Of a DNA stretch of 64,000 bases, positions 32,454 to 41,438 are shown piece by piece. Within the stretch, counting starts at the first letter, position 1. Every line of letters starts with the position of its first letter. Position numbers and translations under genes: made by a program. The notes under the pieces are model-generated. The model saw only the letters and a list, made by a program, of their open reading frames with translations. It was not told where the DNA came from and ran no database searches. The DNA comes from Candidatus Manganitrophus noduliformans (GTDB lineage Bacteria > Nitrospirota > Nitrospiria > SBBL01 > Manganitrophaceae), in assembly GCF_012184425.1 (NCBI RefSeq), contig NZ_VTOW01000006.1, positions 49,986 to 113,985 of the forward strand. The letters run 5' to 3'.

Positions 32454-32618
32454 ATGCCTGCATCCGAATCCGAATTTAAAGGAAACCCAATGCTGGTCTT
32501 GAGCCAGGGACCTGATGATAAGTTTCCGTTTCAGTTTGGCTTGAAGAAAGCGAAGCTGATTTTGGAGAATCTCGACGAGATCAAGAAATTCGTCGAAAAA
32601 CATTCCAACAAAACCTAG
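32454..32618 (+). CDS. 54-residue cytosolic protein, unknown function
   Basis: It reads MPASESEFKGNPMLVLSQGP, then DDKFPFQFGLKKAKLILENL, then a lysine-rich helical end. A strong AAGGAG lies 7 nt upstream. The FKGNPMLVLSQGPDDKFPF segment and following helix look like a compact conserved domain; I recall similar short proteins annotated as hypothetical in Nitrospira-like genomes. It is likely cotranscribed with the membrane protein 34 bp upstream. Confidence 0.7.
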   Translation: MPASESEFKGNPMLVLSQGPDDKFPFQFGLKKAKLILENLDEIKKFVEKHSNKT

Positions 32619-32903
32619 CGATCATCCTTACCGATCGAAGGTCTCTTTTCCGGCACCGGCCGGGCCCGCCATCCTCGATGCGGACCGGTCGGCGTTTGTG
32701 CATTCCGGCCATGATTTCGCCTGATCGATCCTCCCTCCGCAGAGGCATTCCCGACCACCCCTCGATTCTAAGGGACATCCCCTTTTGGAATAATACAGGC
32801 TAAGCTGCTTGCGGAATTGAAGCCGCATGCTACACTTACTTTCCAAGAGTTGCGGTTCTGTCCGAAATAGGCTGAGGATGGTTTCTCAGGCGAGGAGTCT
32901 ACA

Positions 32904-34046
32904 ATGACCGGAAGCATGCGGTGTTCCAAATGCGGATTGACCCAGCTGGCCCGATCGGCCTGCAAAGCGTGCGGCGCGCCGATCGCGGGGATCGTTTCCG
33001 ATCTTCCAATCGAGCCGCGGCCTGCCGTCCCTCATCCGATCAAAAGGGAAGAGGCGCCGAAATCCGAGGCGACCGAGACCGATGTCAACGCGGGGGGGAC
33101 AGGCCTCGTCCACCCTCTCTCCTTCCATGGAACAGGAGGGGCGCTCTTTGCCATCCGGATCATCAACATGTTTCTGACCCTGGTGACCCTCGGCATTTAT
33201 CACTTCTGGGGAAAGGTCCGCGTCCGCAACTACCTTTGGGGGCAGATGGCGTTCAACGGAGACCGATTTGCCTATCACGGCACCGGGAAAGAGCTCTTCA
33301 TCGGATTCCTCAAGTCGGCCCTGGTATTCGGTCTCCTCTATGCCCTTTTCCAGGCGGTTCCTTTTGTCCCCGGGGGACTCACCGCCCAAATCGGCGTTCT
33401 CCTTCTTGCGTATGGCCTCTTATTGACCTTCATTCCCCTTGCCATGGTCGGGGCGCGCCGGTATCGCTTGAGCCGGACCTCCTGGCGGGGGATCCGGTTT
33501 TCGTTTCGCGGAGAGGCCGCCCCGTTCATCAAGCTTTTCATCGGGGGAACCCTCCTCAGCCTCGTGACGTTGGGACTCTACTATCCGATTTTTATGGTCG
33601 ATCAATATCGATTCATGGCGACGCACACCTACTTCGGAAGCAAGAAATGGGAATTCAACGGGCGAGGGGGCGATCTTTGGGGAAGTTTTGCGGCCGCTGT
33701 TTTTCTATCGATCTTGACCCTCGGTCTTTACTGGTTTTGGTTTCTTGCTAAAAAGCAGCGATATTTGTGGGAGCAGACCACCTTCGGCGCGGCCCGCTTC
33801 CGGGCTTCCATGACCGGCGGGGGATTGCTCCTTCTGAATCTCGGAAATATTTTTCTTCTCCTGATGACCTTGGGCCTTGCCTGGCCATGGGTGGTCGTCC
33901 GAAATATTCGCTACACCCTCTCTCACCTCACAATGGAAGGCCCGCTCGATCTGGCGTCGGTTCAGCAGGAGAGCCAGAGCGCCTCGGCCACCGGGGAGGG
34001 GCTGGGCGGGCTTCTCAATCTCGATTCCGATTTCGGTGCCGCTTGA
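32904..34046 (+). CDS. DUF898 (YjgN-like) membrane protein with N-terminal zinc ribbon
   Basis: The 380-residue protein begins with a Cys4 zinc ribbon (CSKCGLTQLARSACKACG). Three DUF898-type repeats follow, each with a block like IRIINMFLTLVTLGIYHFWGKVRVRNYLW, LSLVTLGLYYPIFMVDQYRFMATHTYFG or LSILTLGLYWFWFLAKKQRYLWEQTTFG, together giving about seven or more membrane helices. Function is unknown; the family is widespread in the inner membrane. The stop overlaps a possible TTG start of the M48 protease gene, suggesting a two-gene unit. A weak promoter (TTGCGG-16-TACACT) lies about 80 bp upstream. Confidence 0.88.
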   Translation: MTGSMRCSKCGLTQLARSACKACGAPIAGIVSDLPIEPRPAVPHPIKREEAPKSEATETDVNAGGTGLVHPLSFHGTGGALFAIRIINMFLTLVTLGIYHFWGKVRVRNYLWGQMAFNGDRFAYHGTGKELFIGFLKSALVFGLLYALFQAVPFVPGGLTAQIGVLLLAYGLLLTFIPLAMVGARRYRLSRTSWRGIRFSFRGEAAPFIKLFIGGTLLSLVTLGLYYPIFMVDQYRFMATHTYFGSKKWEFNGRGGDLWGSFAAAVFLSILTLGLYWFWFLAKKQRYLWEQTTFGAARFRASMTGGGLLLLNLGNIFLLLMTLGLAWPWVVVRNIRYTLSHLTMEGPLDLASVQQESQSASATGEGLGGLLNLDSDFGAA

Positions 34047-34063
34047 ACCCTTCCCCTTTGCCG

Positions 34064-35182
34064 ATGGAGTGGCGCGGTTACTACCTCGACGGTCAAACCG
34101 CCCATCGGCAAACGGCAATCATTCTCCTCACCGGCAGCGGTCTGAAGGTGACGACCGAGCGGGAGAAGACGTTCTTCTGGCCTTATCGCGAGATTCGCCA
34201 GACGCAGGGCTTCTACCCGGGCGAGCAGATCCGGTTGGAATGGGGCGGGCCCGACCCGCAGATCCTTCTCATCTCGGAAGAAGGATTCTTGAATGCGCTT
34301 CACCGTTTGGCCCCCGATCAGGCGGCCCACTTCAACGACCCCACCCGGCGGAAGCGGCGTCTGAAACTCGCTTTCCTTGCCGCCCTTTTTACAGTCGTCT
34401 TTTCACTCACCTTTTATTTTTGGGGCATTCCCGCCCTCGCTTCGATGCTCACCCCGCATGTTCCCTTCTCCTGGGAGGAGCGGATGGGGGAGGCGATCGT
34501 CGACCAATGGGTCCCGCCGGAGAGCCGATGCAGAGGAGAGAGCCAATCGGCCCTCATCGAGGATCTTGTTAAAAAGTTGACCGGCTCTCTTCCGGATGCG
34601 CCGTACCGCTTTCGGGTCATCGTCGTCGATCATCCGCTGGTCAATGCTTTTGCCGTGCCGGGCGGGACCACGGTGATCTTTCGAGGGCTGCTGGAGCGGA
34701 TGCAGACGGCGGAGGAGCTCGCCGCCGTCCTCGCGCATGAGTTGCAGCACAATCTTCGGCGCCACGCCACGCGATCGATTCTGCAGGACACGTCGATGGG
34801 GCTGCTCCTTTCGGCCCTGACCGGAGATTCAACGGGAGGGATTGCATTCGGACTCCAGAGCGCGAAGACATTGGGGCTGATGCACTACAGCCGGCAGAAT
34901 GAAGAAGAGGCCGATCGGGAGGGAATGCGGATGCTCATTGACGCGGGGATCGACCCGAAGGGAATGATTACCTTCTTCGAGATGATCAAAAAAGAAGGGA
35001 TGGAAATGCCGGCCGCTTTGAAGTACCTCTCTTCCCATCCGCTGACGGAGGAGCGGATCGAACGGCTGAAAAGTCTGGCGAAAGAAGCCCAAGGCCCGTT
35101 CGTCCATCTCCTTCCGGACGACCGATGGGAAGAGCTCCTCCACATTTGCCAATCGCAGGCCGGGCAGCCGTCTATCGAATGA
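34064..35182 (+). CDS. M48-family zinc metalloprotease, membrane-anchored
   Basis: The 372-residue protein has an N-terminal strand-rich domain (about 1-90), one transmembrane helix (about 100-123), and an M48 peptidase domain with the zinc motif HELQH (H225, E226, H229) and a downstream EEADREGMRML supplying the third ligand. FAVPGGTTVIFRGLLERMQTAEELAAVLAHE is characteristic of the BepA/LoiP/Oma1-like group, which acts in envelope quality control. The start is either ATG 34064 or a TTG at 34043 that overlaps the DUF898 gene stop; neither has a strong Shine-Dalgarno. Pairing of a DUF898 protein with an M48 protease is known in other bacteria. Confidence 0.92.
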   Translation: MEWRGYYLDGQTAHRQTAIILLTGSGLKVTTEREKTFFWPYREIRQTQGFYPGEQIRLEWGGPDPQILLISEEGFLNALHRLAPDQAAHFNDPTRRKRRLKLAFLAALFTVVFSLTFYFWGIPALASMLTPHVPFSWEERMGEAIVDQWVPPESRCRGESQSALIEDLVKKLTGSLPDAPYRFRVIVVDHPLVNAFAVPGGTTVIFRGLLERMQTAEELAAVLAHELQHNLRRHATRSILQDTSMGLLLSALTGDSTGGIAFGLQSAKTLGLMHYSRQNEEEADREGMRMLIDAGIDPKGMITFFEMIKKEGMEMPAALKYLSSHPLTEERIERLKSLAKEAQGPFVHLLPDDRWEELLHICQSQAGQPSIE

Positions 35183-35197
35183 ATGACACTCAAACGC

Positions 35198-35226
35198 TTG
35201 ACAACGATTTTCGAAACAGATAAGAT
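35198..35226 (+). promoter_or_regulatory. Promoter of tRNA-Gly
   Basis: TTGACA (35198-35203), a 17-bp spacer and TAAGAT (35221-35226) lie 12 bp before the tRNA 5' end. Confidence 0.8.
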
Positions 35227-35237
35227 TTCCAGCCTAT

Positions 35238-35312
35238 GCGGGAGTAGCGCAGTGGTAGCGTAGGAGCTTCCCAAGCTCTTGGTCGCGGGTTCGAATCCCG
35301 TCTCCCGCTCCA
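35238..35312 (+). tRNA. tRNA-Gly (anticodon CCC)
   Basis: The 75-nt cloverleaf has acceptor arms GCGGGAG/CTCCCGC, anticodon stem GGAGC/GCTCT with loop TTCCCAA (CCC at 34-36), T-arm GCGGG-TTCGAAT-CCCGT, and an encoded TCCA end. Its last 18 nt are duplicated at 35471-35489. Confidence 0.95.
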
Positions 35313-35387
35313 ATTTGTCATAAATTTTGTAATCGGTTCACACGGGGTTTGGTGTCTCCCCGCGACCACTGCGGGTTCGACGGCGCA

Positions 35388-35416
35388 CCGAACTTGCGGT
35401 GGAACCGCAAGTTCGG
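35388..35416. repeat. Perfect inverted repeat, 13-bp arms
   Basis: CCGAACTTGCGGT / ACCGCAAGTTCGG arms are separated by only GGA. There is no T-run behind it. It lies in the 180-bp segment between the tRNA-Gly gene and the copy of its 3' end. Confidence 0.7.
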
Positions 35417-35470
35417 AACAAAGATAGAGCGAAGCTTCCAAACGACGCGCTCCCCGTTTTGTGGGGAGCC

Positions 35471-35489
35471 ATCCCGTCTCCCGTTCCAA
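35471..35489 (+). repeat. Duplicated 3' end of tRNA-Gly (att-like)
   Basis: ATCCCGTCTCCCGTTCCAA repeats tRNA-Gly positions 35295-35313 with one C-to-T change, 176 bp downstream. Such duplication is what integrase-mediated insertion and excision at a tRNA leaves behind; a decayed second tRNA is the alternative. Confidence 0.65.
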
Positions 35490-35498
35490 CGATATCGG

Positions 35499-35530
35499 CC
35501 GGGGCCCTTTTTAAAGGTCCCGGTTTTTTT
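35499..35530 (+). terminator. Rho-independent terminator after tRNA-Gly
   Basis: An imperfect GC-rich stem (CCGGGGCCCTTT against AAAGGTCCCGG) is followed by seven T. Confidence 0.8.
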
Positions 35531-35556
35531 ATGTTTATGATAAGGACCAAAACGGA

Positions 35557-36198
35557 ATGAAATGGTGCGACGGAAACCCTCGCTTTGAATTCCTCCCCGA
35601 AGATCGGCCCACCCGCGTTTATCTCCTCCGCCACGGGGAGGTAACGACCTTCGAGCGAAGGACCTTCAACGGCCAAACCGATGTCGGGCTCACTCCGCGA
35701 GGGCTTTTGCAGCTCGAAGAGGTCGCGGCGCGCCTTGCCTCCTGTCCGATCCGAGCGGTTTATACGAGTGACCTTCAGCGAAGTGTCCGAGGAGGAGAGG
35801 CGATTGCAAAAGCATGCGGTGCTTCCCTCTTCCAGATGTCTGAGTTACGAGAGAAGAACTTCGGCCTCTGGGAGGGACTCAACGCAGAGGAGATCTCAAA
35901 CCGAGACCCGGAGGGATGGTCCGCCTGGTTGACGAATCCGGCCGACAGCCGCCCGGGAGGGGAAGAGTCGTATCGCGAGGTTGGAGAGCGGGCATTGGCG
36001 GCCTTTGAGATCATTTTAAGGAAGCATGCGGGGGAAGAGGTGGCGGTCGTCGCGCATGGCGGGGTCAACAAGGTTCTTCTCGCCGACGCGCTTGGACAGT
36101 CCCCGACGGCCCTTTTCCGGATCGAGCAAAAATATGCCGCGTTGAACATCATCGATTACTTCAAAAACAGAGCTGTCGTGAAACTGATCAACGGCTGA
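35557..36198 (+). CDS. Histidine phosphatase family protein (phosphoglycerate-mutase/CobC-like)
   Basis: The 213-residue protein has the phosphohistidine motif YLLRHGEV, the second arginine region TSDLQRSVRGGEAIA, ELREKNFGLWEGL and the late catalytic His in VAVVAHGGVNKVLLAD. This combination is shared by alpha-ribazole phosphatase CobC and broad-specificity phosphatases; dPGM-type mutases are usually longer. The true substrate cannot be told from sequence. No cobalamin genes are nearby. It precedes purC by 64 bp in the same direction. Confidence 0.9.
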   Translation: MKWCDGNPRFEFLPEDRPTRVYLLRHGEVTTFERRTFNGQTDVGLTPRGLLQLEEVAARLASCPIRAVYTSDLQRSVRGGEAIAKACGASLFQMSELREKNFGLWEGLNAEEISNRDPEGWSAWLTNPADSRPGGEESYREVGERALAAFEIILRKHAGEEVAVVAHGGVNKVLLADALGQSPTALFRIEQKYAALNIIDYFKNRAVVKLING

Positions 36199-36262
36199 TT
36201 GACAATCGGGTCGCGGGTAGGATAAAAAGGAACGATTTCTAAAACAAGAGGGAGCGGAGGTT

Positions 36263-37180
36263 ATGGGGATGAAAATGAAGGTACCGAAAGACATTCTCTT
36301 GGAGAGTCAACTTTCCGGCTTGGGAACACCGAAGCGGGGGAAGGTGCGCGATATTTATGATCTGGGAGACGCGTTCCTCTTTGTTGCGTCCGACCGGATC
36401 TCCGCTTTCGATGTCGTCCTTCCGGAGGGAATTCCCGGAAAAGGTTATGTCCTCACACAGCTCTCTCTGCATTGGTTCGACCTCTTCGCGAAAATGGACG
36501 ATTCGGTCCCGAACCATGTGATCACCGCCGATTTTGACCGCTTCCCTGAAAAGTGCCGTCCTTATCGGGAGGTTCTGGAAGGGCGGAGCATGCTGGTTCG
36601 GAAGGCCGAGCCGCTTCCGGTCGAATGCATCGTCCGAGGGTATCTTTCCGGCTCCGGCTGGAAGGAATATCAAAAGACAGGGACCGTTTGCGGCGAGAAG
36701 TTGCCGGCGGGCCTGGTTGAATCGGCCCGTCTTCCGGAGCCGATCTTTACCCCTTCGACCAAGGCGCCGATGGGAACCCACGATATCAACATCTCCTTCG
36801 AAGAGATGAAGTCGACGGTCGGGGTCTCCCTCGCGGAAGAAGTCCGCGCGGCCAGCCTGAACATTTATAAAAAGGCGGCGGCGCATGCCGAAAAGCGGGG
36901 GATCATTATTGCCGATACCAAAATGGAGTTCGGTCTCGATCCGAAGACGAAACGCCCCCTTTTGATCGACGAACTCCTCACCCCCGACTCTTCCCGTTTC
37001 TGGCCGATGGACACCTACGCCCCCGGCAAGGGGCAGCCGAGCTTTGACAAACAGTATGTCCGCGACTATCTCCTCTCGGTCAATTGGAACGGCACTCCCC
37101 CTCCGCCTCATCTCCCCGCCTCGGTGGTGGAGCAGACGAGCCGGAAATATTTTGAAGCCCTCGAACGTTTGTCAAAGTAA
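36263..37180 (+). CDS. purC: Phosphoribosylaminoimidazole-succinocarboxamide synthase
   Basis: The 305-residue enzyme catalyses ATP-dependent ligation of aspartate to CAIR in purine synthesis. Motifs are KRGKVRDIYDLGDAFLFVASDRISAFDVVLP, VECIVRGYLSGSGWKEYQ, FTPSTKA and IIADTKMEFG. The length matches the long (about 300 aa) PurC subclass of yeast and many bacteria. GGAGCGGAGG precedes the ATG; an ATGs cluster (MGMKMK) leaves a few codons of start uncertainty. Confidence 0.97.
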   Translation: MGMKMKVPKDILLESQLSGLGTPKRGKVRDIYDLGDAFLFVASDRISAFDVVLPEGIPGKGYVLTQLSLHWFDLFAKMDDSVPNHVITADFDRFPEKCRPYREVLEGRSMLVRKAEPLPVECIVRGYLSGSGWKEYQKTGTVCGEKLPAGLVESARLPEPIFTPSTKAPMGTHDINISFEEMKSTVGVSLAEEVRAASLNIYKKAAAHAEKRGIIIADTKMEFGLDPKTKRPLLIDELLTPDSSRFWPMDTYAPGKGQPSFDKQYVRDYLLSVNWNGTPPPPHLPASVVEQTSRKYFEALERLSK

Positions 37181-37225
37181 GGGTGGCAAAGTAAGGGCCG
37201 TCCGCTGGGATCGGGAGTATATTGA

Positions 37226-37254
37226 TTGACGAACCGGCGGTAGAGTGTTATAAT
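37226..37254 (+). promoter_or_regulatory. Consensus promoter upstream of typA
   Basis: TTGACG (37226-37231), a 17-bp spacer and TATAAT (37249-37254) lie 90 bp upstream of the typA ATG. A terminator-like hairpin lies between them. Confidence 0.8.
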
Positions 37255-37294
37255 CCGTTCCACGTCACTTTTTTGGGTCCGCGTATATCCACAC

Positions 37295-37324
37295 AAACCC
37301 CAAAGCTTTTTGGGGTTTTTTTTT
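37295..37324 (+). terminator. Intrinsic terminator or attenuator in the typA leader
   Basis: AAACCCCAAA (37295-37304) and TTTGGGGTTT (37309-37318) form a perfect 10-bp stem with a 4-nt loop and a following T-run. It lies downstream of the consensus promoter and 20 bp before the typA ATG. It could end read-through from purC, or attenuate typA. Confidence 0.75.
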
Positions 37325-37344
37325 GAGAGGGAATCGACAGAAGC

Positions 37345-39177
37345 ATGAAGGCCGAAATCCAGAACAAGTTGAGAGAAGATATTCGAAACATTGCGATTAT
37401 CGCGCACGTCGACCATGGAAAGACGACCTTGGTGGATAAGATGCTCCGGCAGGGAGGGGCCTTCAAATCCCATGAAGGGGTCGTCGAGCGGGTCATGGAC
37501 TCCAACGACCTGGAACGGGAGCGCGGCATCACGATTTTGGCCAAGAATACGTCGGTTCACTATAAGCAGTTCAAGATCAACATCGTCGATACCCCGGGCC
37601 ACGCCGATTTCTCGGGAGAGGTGGAGCGGACCCTCAACATGGTGAATGGGGTTCTTCTGCTGGTGGACGCGTTTGAAGGGGCAATGCCCCAGACCAAGTT
37701 TGTTCTCAGAAAGGCGCTGGAGCTCAACCTCCGCCCCATCGTCGTCATCAACAAAATCGACCGGGCCGACGCCCGACCGAAGGAAGTGGTCGATCAGGTG
37801 ATCGATCTTTTCCTTGAATTGGAGGCGAATGACGACCAACTCGACTTTCCGATCGTTTACGCCTCGGCCAAAGCGGGCTTCGCCAAGCTGAACCTGGAGG
37901 ACTCCTCCACCGATCTCTCGCCCCTCTTTGACACGATTATCTCAAGGGTCGGTCCTCCTGCCGGAGATGAGACGGCGTCGTTGCAGATGCTGGTGACCTC
38001 TCTCGATTATGATAATTTTGTCGGCCGGATCGCGTTGGGGCGGATCTTTCGCGGGAAAATTCGCGTCGGAGAGACCCTTGCCCTCGTTCAGGGAGAGGGA
38101 GCGAATATCAAGGGAAAGGTCACGCGAATTATCGGATATGAGGGGCTGAAAAAGGTGGAGTTGGCCGAAGCGGCCGCGGGTGAGATCATCGGCGTCGCCG
38201 GCTTTGAAGAGGCGCAGATCGGCGCCACCTTGGCCGATCCGAATGCGCCGGAGGCGCTGCCGACGATCTCCATCGGCGAGCCGACCATTTCGATGAATTT
38301 CATGGTGAACACCTCTCCGTTCGCCGGGAAAGAGGGGAAGTTCGTCACGAGCCGGAACCTTCGGGAGCGGCTTTATCGAGAGCTCCGGTCAAACGTCGCC
38401 CTCCGAATCGAAGACACGGGCAACACCGATGTTTTCAAGGTGTCGGGACGGGGAGAACTCCATCTTTCGATTCTCATTGAGACGATGCGCCGGGAAGGTT
38501 ATGAGTTCGCCGTTTCGAGGCCGACCGTCATTTTAAAAGAGATCGACGGAAAAACCTATGAGCCGATCGAGCGTCTGATGCTCGATATCGAAGAGGCCTA
38601 TATCGGAACGGTGATGGAGGGGCTCGGCCGGCGGCGGGGAGAGATGGTCAACATGGGAAACACGCTCGGCGGGCACGTTCGTCTCGAATTCGAGGTCCCC
38701 TCCAGAGGATTGATCGGTTACCGATCCGAATTTTTAACCGCCACCCGCGGCACGGGGATCATGAACTACACCTTTTCCTCTTTCCAACCGCACAAGGGAG
38801 AGATCACCTCTCGAACAAAGGGGGCGCTGATTTCGATGGAAACCGGCGAGGCGATCCTCTTTTCGCTCCATCATATTCAAGAACGAGGCGTTCTTTTCGT
38901 CTCTCCCGGAGAGAAGATTTATGAGGGAATGGTGATCGGCGAGCATTCCCGGGCAAACGACCTGGTTGTGAATGCCTCTAAAAAGAAACACCTTACCAAT
39001 TTCCGCTCTTCCACTGCAGAGGACGCCCTTGTATTGACTCAGCCGAGAAAAATGAGCCTCGAAGAGGCGATTGCCTTTCTTGCGGACGATGAACTTCTGG
39101 AAATCACCCCTCAGACAATCCGATTGCGGAAAAAATACCTAAGCGAGCTCGACCGGAAGCGTCTGGCCAAAAAATAG
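37345..39177 (+). CDS. typA: Ribosome-associated GTPase TypA/BipA
   Basis: The 610-residue translational GTPase has G1 [10 protein letters not shown], the switch region RERGITI, G3 DTPGHADF, G4 NKIDRADA and the family C-terminus with [22 protein letters not shown] and a basic end. BipA helps assemble 50S subunits, notably at low temperature. The ATG follows GAGAGGGAATC. Length and domain order are normal. Confidence 0.98.
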   Translation: MKAEIQNKLREDIRNIAIIAHVDHGKTTLVDKMLRQGGAFKSHEGVVERVMDSNDLERERGITILAKNTSVHYKQFKINIVDTPGHADFSGEVERTLNMVNGVLLLVDAFEGAMPQTKFVLRKALELNLRPIVVINKIDRADARPKEVVDQVIDLFLELEANDDQLDFPIVYASAKAGFAKLNLEDSSTDLSPLFDTIISRVGPPAGDETASLQMLVTSLDYDNFVGRIALGRIFRGKIRVGETLALVQGEGANIKGKVTRIIGYEGLKKVELAEAAAGEIIGVAGFEEAQIGATLADPNAPEALPTISIGEPTISMNFMVNTSPFAGKEGKFVTSRNLRERLYRELRSNVALRIEDTGNTDVFKVSGRGELHLSILIETMRREGYEFAVSRPTVILKEIDGKTYEPIERLMLDIEEAYIGTVMEGLGRRRGEMVNMGNTLGGHVRLEFEVPSRGLIGYRSEFLTATRGTGIMNYTFSSFQPHKGEITSRTKGALISMETGEAILFSLHHIQERGVLFVSPGEKIYEGMVIGEHSRANDLVVNASKKKHLTNFRSSTAEDALVLTQPRKMSLEEAIAFLADDELLEITPQTIRLRKKYLSELDRKRLAKK

Positions 39178-39247
39178 GGTTTGCCTCTTTGCCTGGGCAG
39201 ACCTTTGATTCTGGATGGAAAAAGGTGTTTTGGCAGCGATTTTTGAT

Positions 39248-39275
39248 TTGACAAGCGTTCTTCCGCTGTTATATT
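39248..39275 (+). promoter_or_regulatory. Promoter of the OFOR operon
   Basis: TTGACA (39248-39253), a 16-bp spacer and TATATT (39270-39275; or TATTAT with 18 bp) lie about 85 bp upstream of the first gene. Confidence 0.7.
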
Positions 39276-39358
39276 ATGAAAAATATTTTAAAGGTATCCC
39301 ACTCATTCAATCAGTGATCGAGCCTTCGGTCATTCACCTGAGAAAATAAGGAGTTGTA

Positions 39359-40102
39359 ATGAAGCAGACGCAAGAGCCCGCCTATCGTGTTCTTACTGGT
39401 CCGGAGGGGCTTCTCCCCCCTGCCGCTGCGATCATGGGGATTCATCTTCCGGAAGATGGAGAGGGTTTGGTCGAAGGAAGGATCGTCCCTGAAGAAAAGG
39501 CGATGGAGGCCGCGGCGATTGCCATGCTGACGCGGAAAAACCCGACGCTCTTCCCGGGACCGCTGATGCTGTGGGGATGGAATGAACATACCATCGAGAA
39601 GTCAGCTCCTTTTTTTGAAGTGGCGCGGGAAATCCCCGGCGTTCGCATTATCCCTATGCCCGATTATCGTCCGATCTATCCGAAGATCGATCCGGAAGCG
39701 GTGATCAATCCATGCCATCCCAATCTCACCATCTGGCATAATAAAATCGAAGCATGCGTTTTCATCGGTGTCCACTGCCATTTCGCGAATATCACCCTCA
39801 AGATGATCCGTGCGGGAACGAATTGCTACACCATCGCCCTCTGCGCCGAAGCGGGCCATGAAGATGCGATGGCCTCCGTCCCCCAGTTCACGGCTGAAAA
39901 GCTGAAGAATTTTGCCGAGACGCTGAAACGGGTGAAGAAGAACGGGATCAAGCCGCTGTACGAGGGCCAGGGAATCATCCCCTCCGGATGGGCCCAAATT
40001 GCGGGGCTGACCGGGGTCGAGGCGGTGAAGCCTGAAGAGGAGATGGTCGAGGCCGGTTTCGCGCACGATTTGGAAAAAGGGTTGGACGAGAACGAAGAAT
40101 AA
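39359..40102 (+). CDS. 2-oxoacid:ferredoxin oxidoreductase epsilon-type subunit (PorE/ForE-like)
   Basis: The 247-residue protein is rich in His and Cys (INPCHPNLTIWHNK, CVFIGVHCHFANITLKMIRAGTNCYTIALCAEAGHEDAMASV). It matches the extra subunit found only in five-subunit pyruvate or 2-oxoglutarate:ferredoxin oxidoreductases of Aquificales and Nitrospirota; databases often label it a carbon monoxide dehydrogenase beta-subunit-like protein. Its role is not well settled and no other CODH gene is nearby. AAGGAG precedes the ATG. It opens the operon with alpha, beta, gamma and delta genes following. Confidence 0.85.
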   Translation: MKQTQEPAYRVLTGPEGLLPPAAAIMGIHLPEDGEGLVEGRIVPEEKAMEAAAIAMLTRKNPTLFPGPLMLWGWNEHTIEKSAPFFEVAREIPGVRIIPMPDYRPIYPKIDPEAVINPCHPNLTIWHNKIEACVFIGVHCHFANITLKMIRAGTNCYTIALCAEAGHEDAMASVPQFTAEKLKNFAETLKRVKKNGIKPLYEGQGIIPSGWAQIAGLTGVEAVKPEEEMVEAGFAHDLEKGLDENEE

Positions 40103-40181
40103 CCCGCTGGTTGAATTTTTATTTTGATATTGACCCCCAAGAGATTTTTTGGGGAGCCCTCAATAAGGAGGTCACCGAATA

Positions 40182-41423
40182 ATGAGCGAAGGACTCGGAG
40201 AAGAGGTTAAAACAAACCCACAGGGAGACGTCATCACGGCGGCCCCGGCCCCCACGAAAGAGGCGAAGAAGGGAGCGGCGGCGCAGAGAGTCGTCGATCC
40301 CGATTATCTGTTTTTGCAAGCTCCCCGCGAGAAAACGTTTATTACGGGGAGCGAGGCGGCGAAAGAGGCGATCCGGCGCGCGAATGTCGACGTGGCGATT
40401 TCCTATCCGATCACTCCTCAGAGCGAAACGATGCAGCAGGTCGGTTATCTCTACGCCGAAGGGTACGTCAAAGATTATTATCGCGGCGAGGAAGAATATG
40501 GCGTGATGTCGGCGATCGCCGGGGCCTCCCGCTCCGGAGTGCGTTGTCTCTCCGCAACCGCCGGACCGGGCCTAATGAGAGGTCTTGAGGTGATCTCCTC
40601 CTGGCCGGGCGGACGTCTCCCGGCCGTTCTTCTGATTATGTGCCGGGTGATCAACGCCCCGCTGGCGATTCAGCCTGACAATGTCGAGCTCTCCTACATG
40701 CTCAATACCGGCTGCCTTCTCTTCCATGCCGAGAACCAGCAGGATTTTTATGATTATGCGCTTGCGGCGTTTATGATCGGCGAGAAGCCGGAGGTCACCC
40801 TTCCCGTCGCGGTGGCGGTGGATGGTTTCTTCGTCACGCATGCGCGCGGATGGGTGTCGCTTCCAGCGGCGGATATCAAGCTTCCTCCCCGGGATTGTTA
40901 TCATGAAGCGGTGCCGATGATGGATAACGAAAATCCGCCAATCCGCATTTCGCGCGACGCGCCGATTCAGAAATCGAACTTTATCTCCTATCAGATGCAT
41001 GCTTCCTGGCAGCAGGAGATCTGGGCGGCGCAGGAGCGTTCTCGCAAGTGGATCGAGCGATGGCTGGGAGGATTGGTCGAGGTGGTCAATCCGAAAGCGA
41101 AGATCATGATCGTCGCCTCGGGCGCCGCCGTTTCGCAGTCCCGCGAAGCGGTCCGGCAGGCGGCCGAGCAGGGGATTGAAGTCGGTTTGGTGAAGATCAA
41201 ATCAGTCCGTCCTTTCCCGGCCGAAGAGGTTAGGGCGGCGCTCGATCATGCTGAAAAGATTCTTGTTCCAGAGTTCAACTATGTCGGCTGGCTCGCCAAA
41301 GAAGTGAAGTCGACCATCCGAGGAAGCGAGCGGGTGATCTCCGGGCCGAGGGTCTTCGGCGGGATGTCGATGCCGACGGAGTTGATCTTGGAATACATTA
41401 TGGGTACTCCAAACAGACGGTAA
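40182..41423 (+). CDS. 2-oxoacid:ferredoxin oxidoreductase alpha subunit
   Basis: The 413-residue protein has the pyrimidine-binding and transketolase C-terminal-like domains of OFOR alpha chains: FITGSEAAKEAIRRANVDVAISYPITPQSETMQQ (with the YPITP motif), EEEYGVMSAIAGASRSGVRCLSATAGPGL and PAVLLIMCRVINAPLAIQPDN. With the beta subunit it performs CoA-dependent reductive carboxylation or oxidative decarboxylation of pyruvate or 2-oxoglutarate with ferredoxin. The first ~50 residues are a low-complexity extension. AAGGAGG lies upstream. Pyruvate versus 2-oxoglutarate specificity cannot be fixed here. Confidence 0.93.
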   Translation: MSEGLGEEVKTNPQGDVITAAPAPTKEAKKGAAAQRVVDPDYLFLQAPREKTFITGSEAAKEAIRRANVDVAISYPITPQSETMQQVGYLYAEGYVKDYYRGEEEYGVMSAIAGASRSGVRCLSATAGPGLMRGLEVISSWPGGRLPAVLLIMCRVINAPLAIQPDNVELSYMLNTGCLLFHAENQQDFYDYALAAFMIGEKPEVTLPVAVAVDGFFVTHARGWVSLPAADIKLPPRDCYHEAVPMMDNENPPIRISRDAPIQKSNFISYQMHASWQQEIWAAQERSRKWIERWLGGLVEVVNPKAKIMIVASGAAVSQSREAVRQAAEQGIEVGLVKIKSVRPFPAEEVRAALDHAEKILVPEFNYVGWLAKEVKSTIRGSERVISGPRVFGGMSMPTELILEYIMGTPNRR

Positions 41424-41438
41424 AAAGGAGGTTCTCTC

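Noticed and set aside
33767..34063. N-terminal extension of the M48 protease into the DUF898 gene
   Set aside because: The first ~99 codons overlap a different reading frame of the DUF898 gene and resemble shadow sequence; the true start is near 34043-34064.
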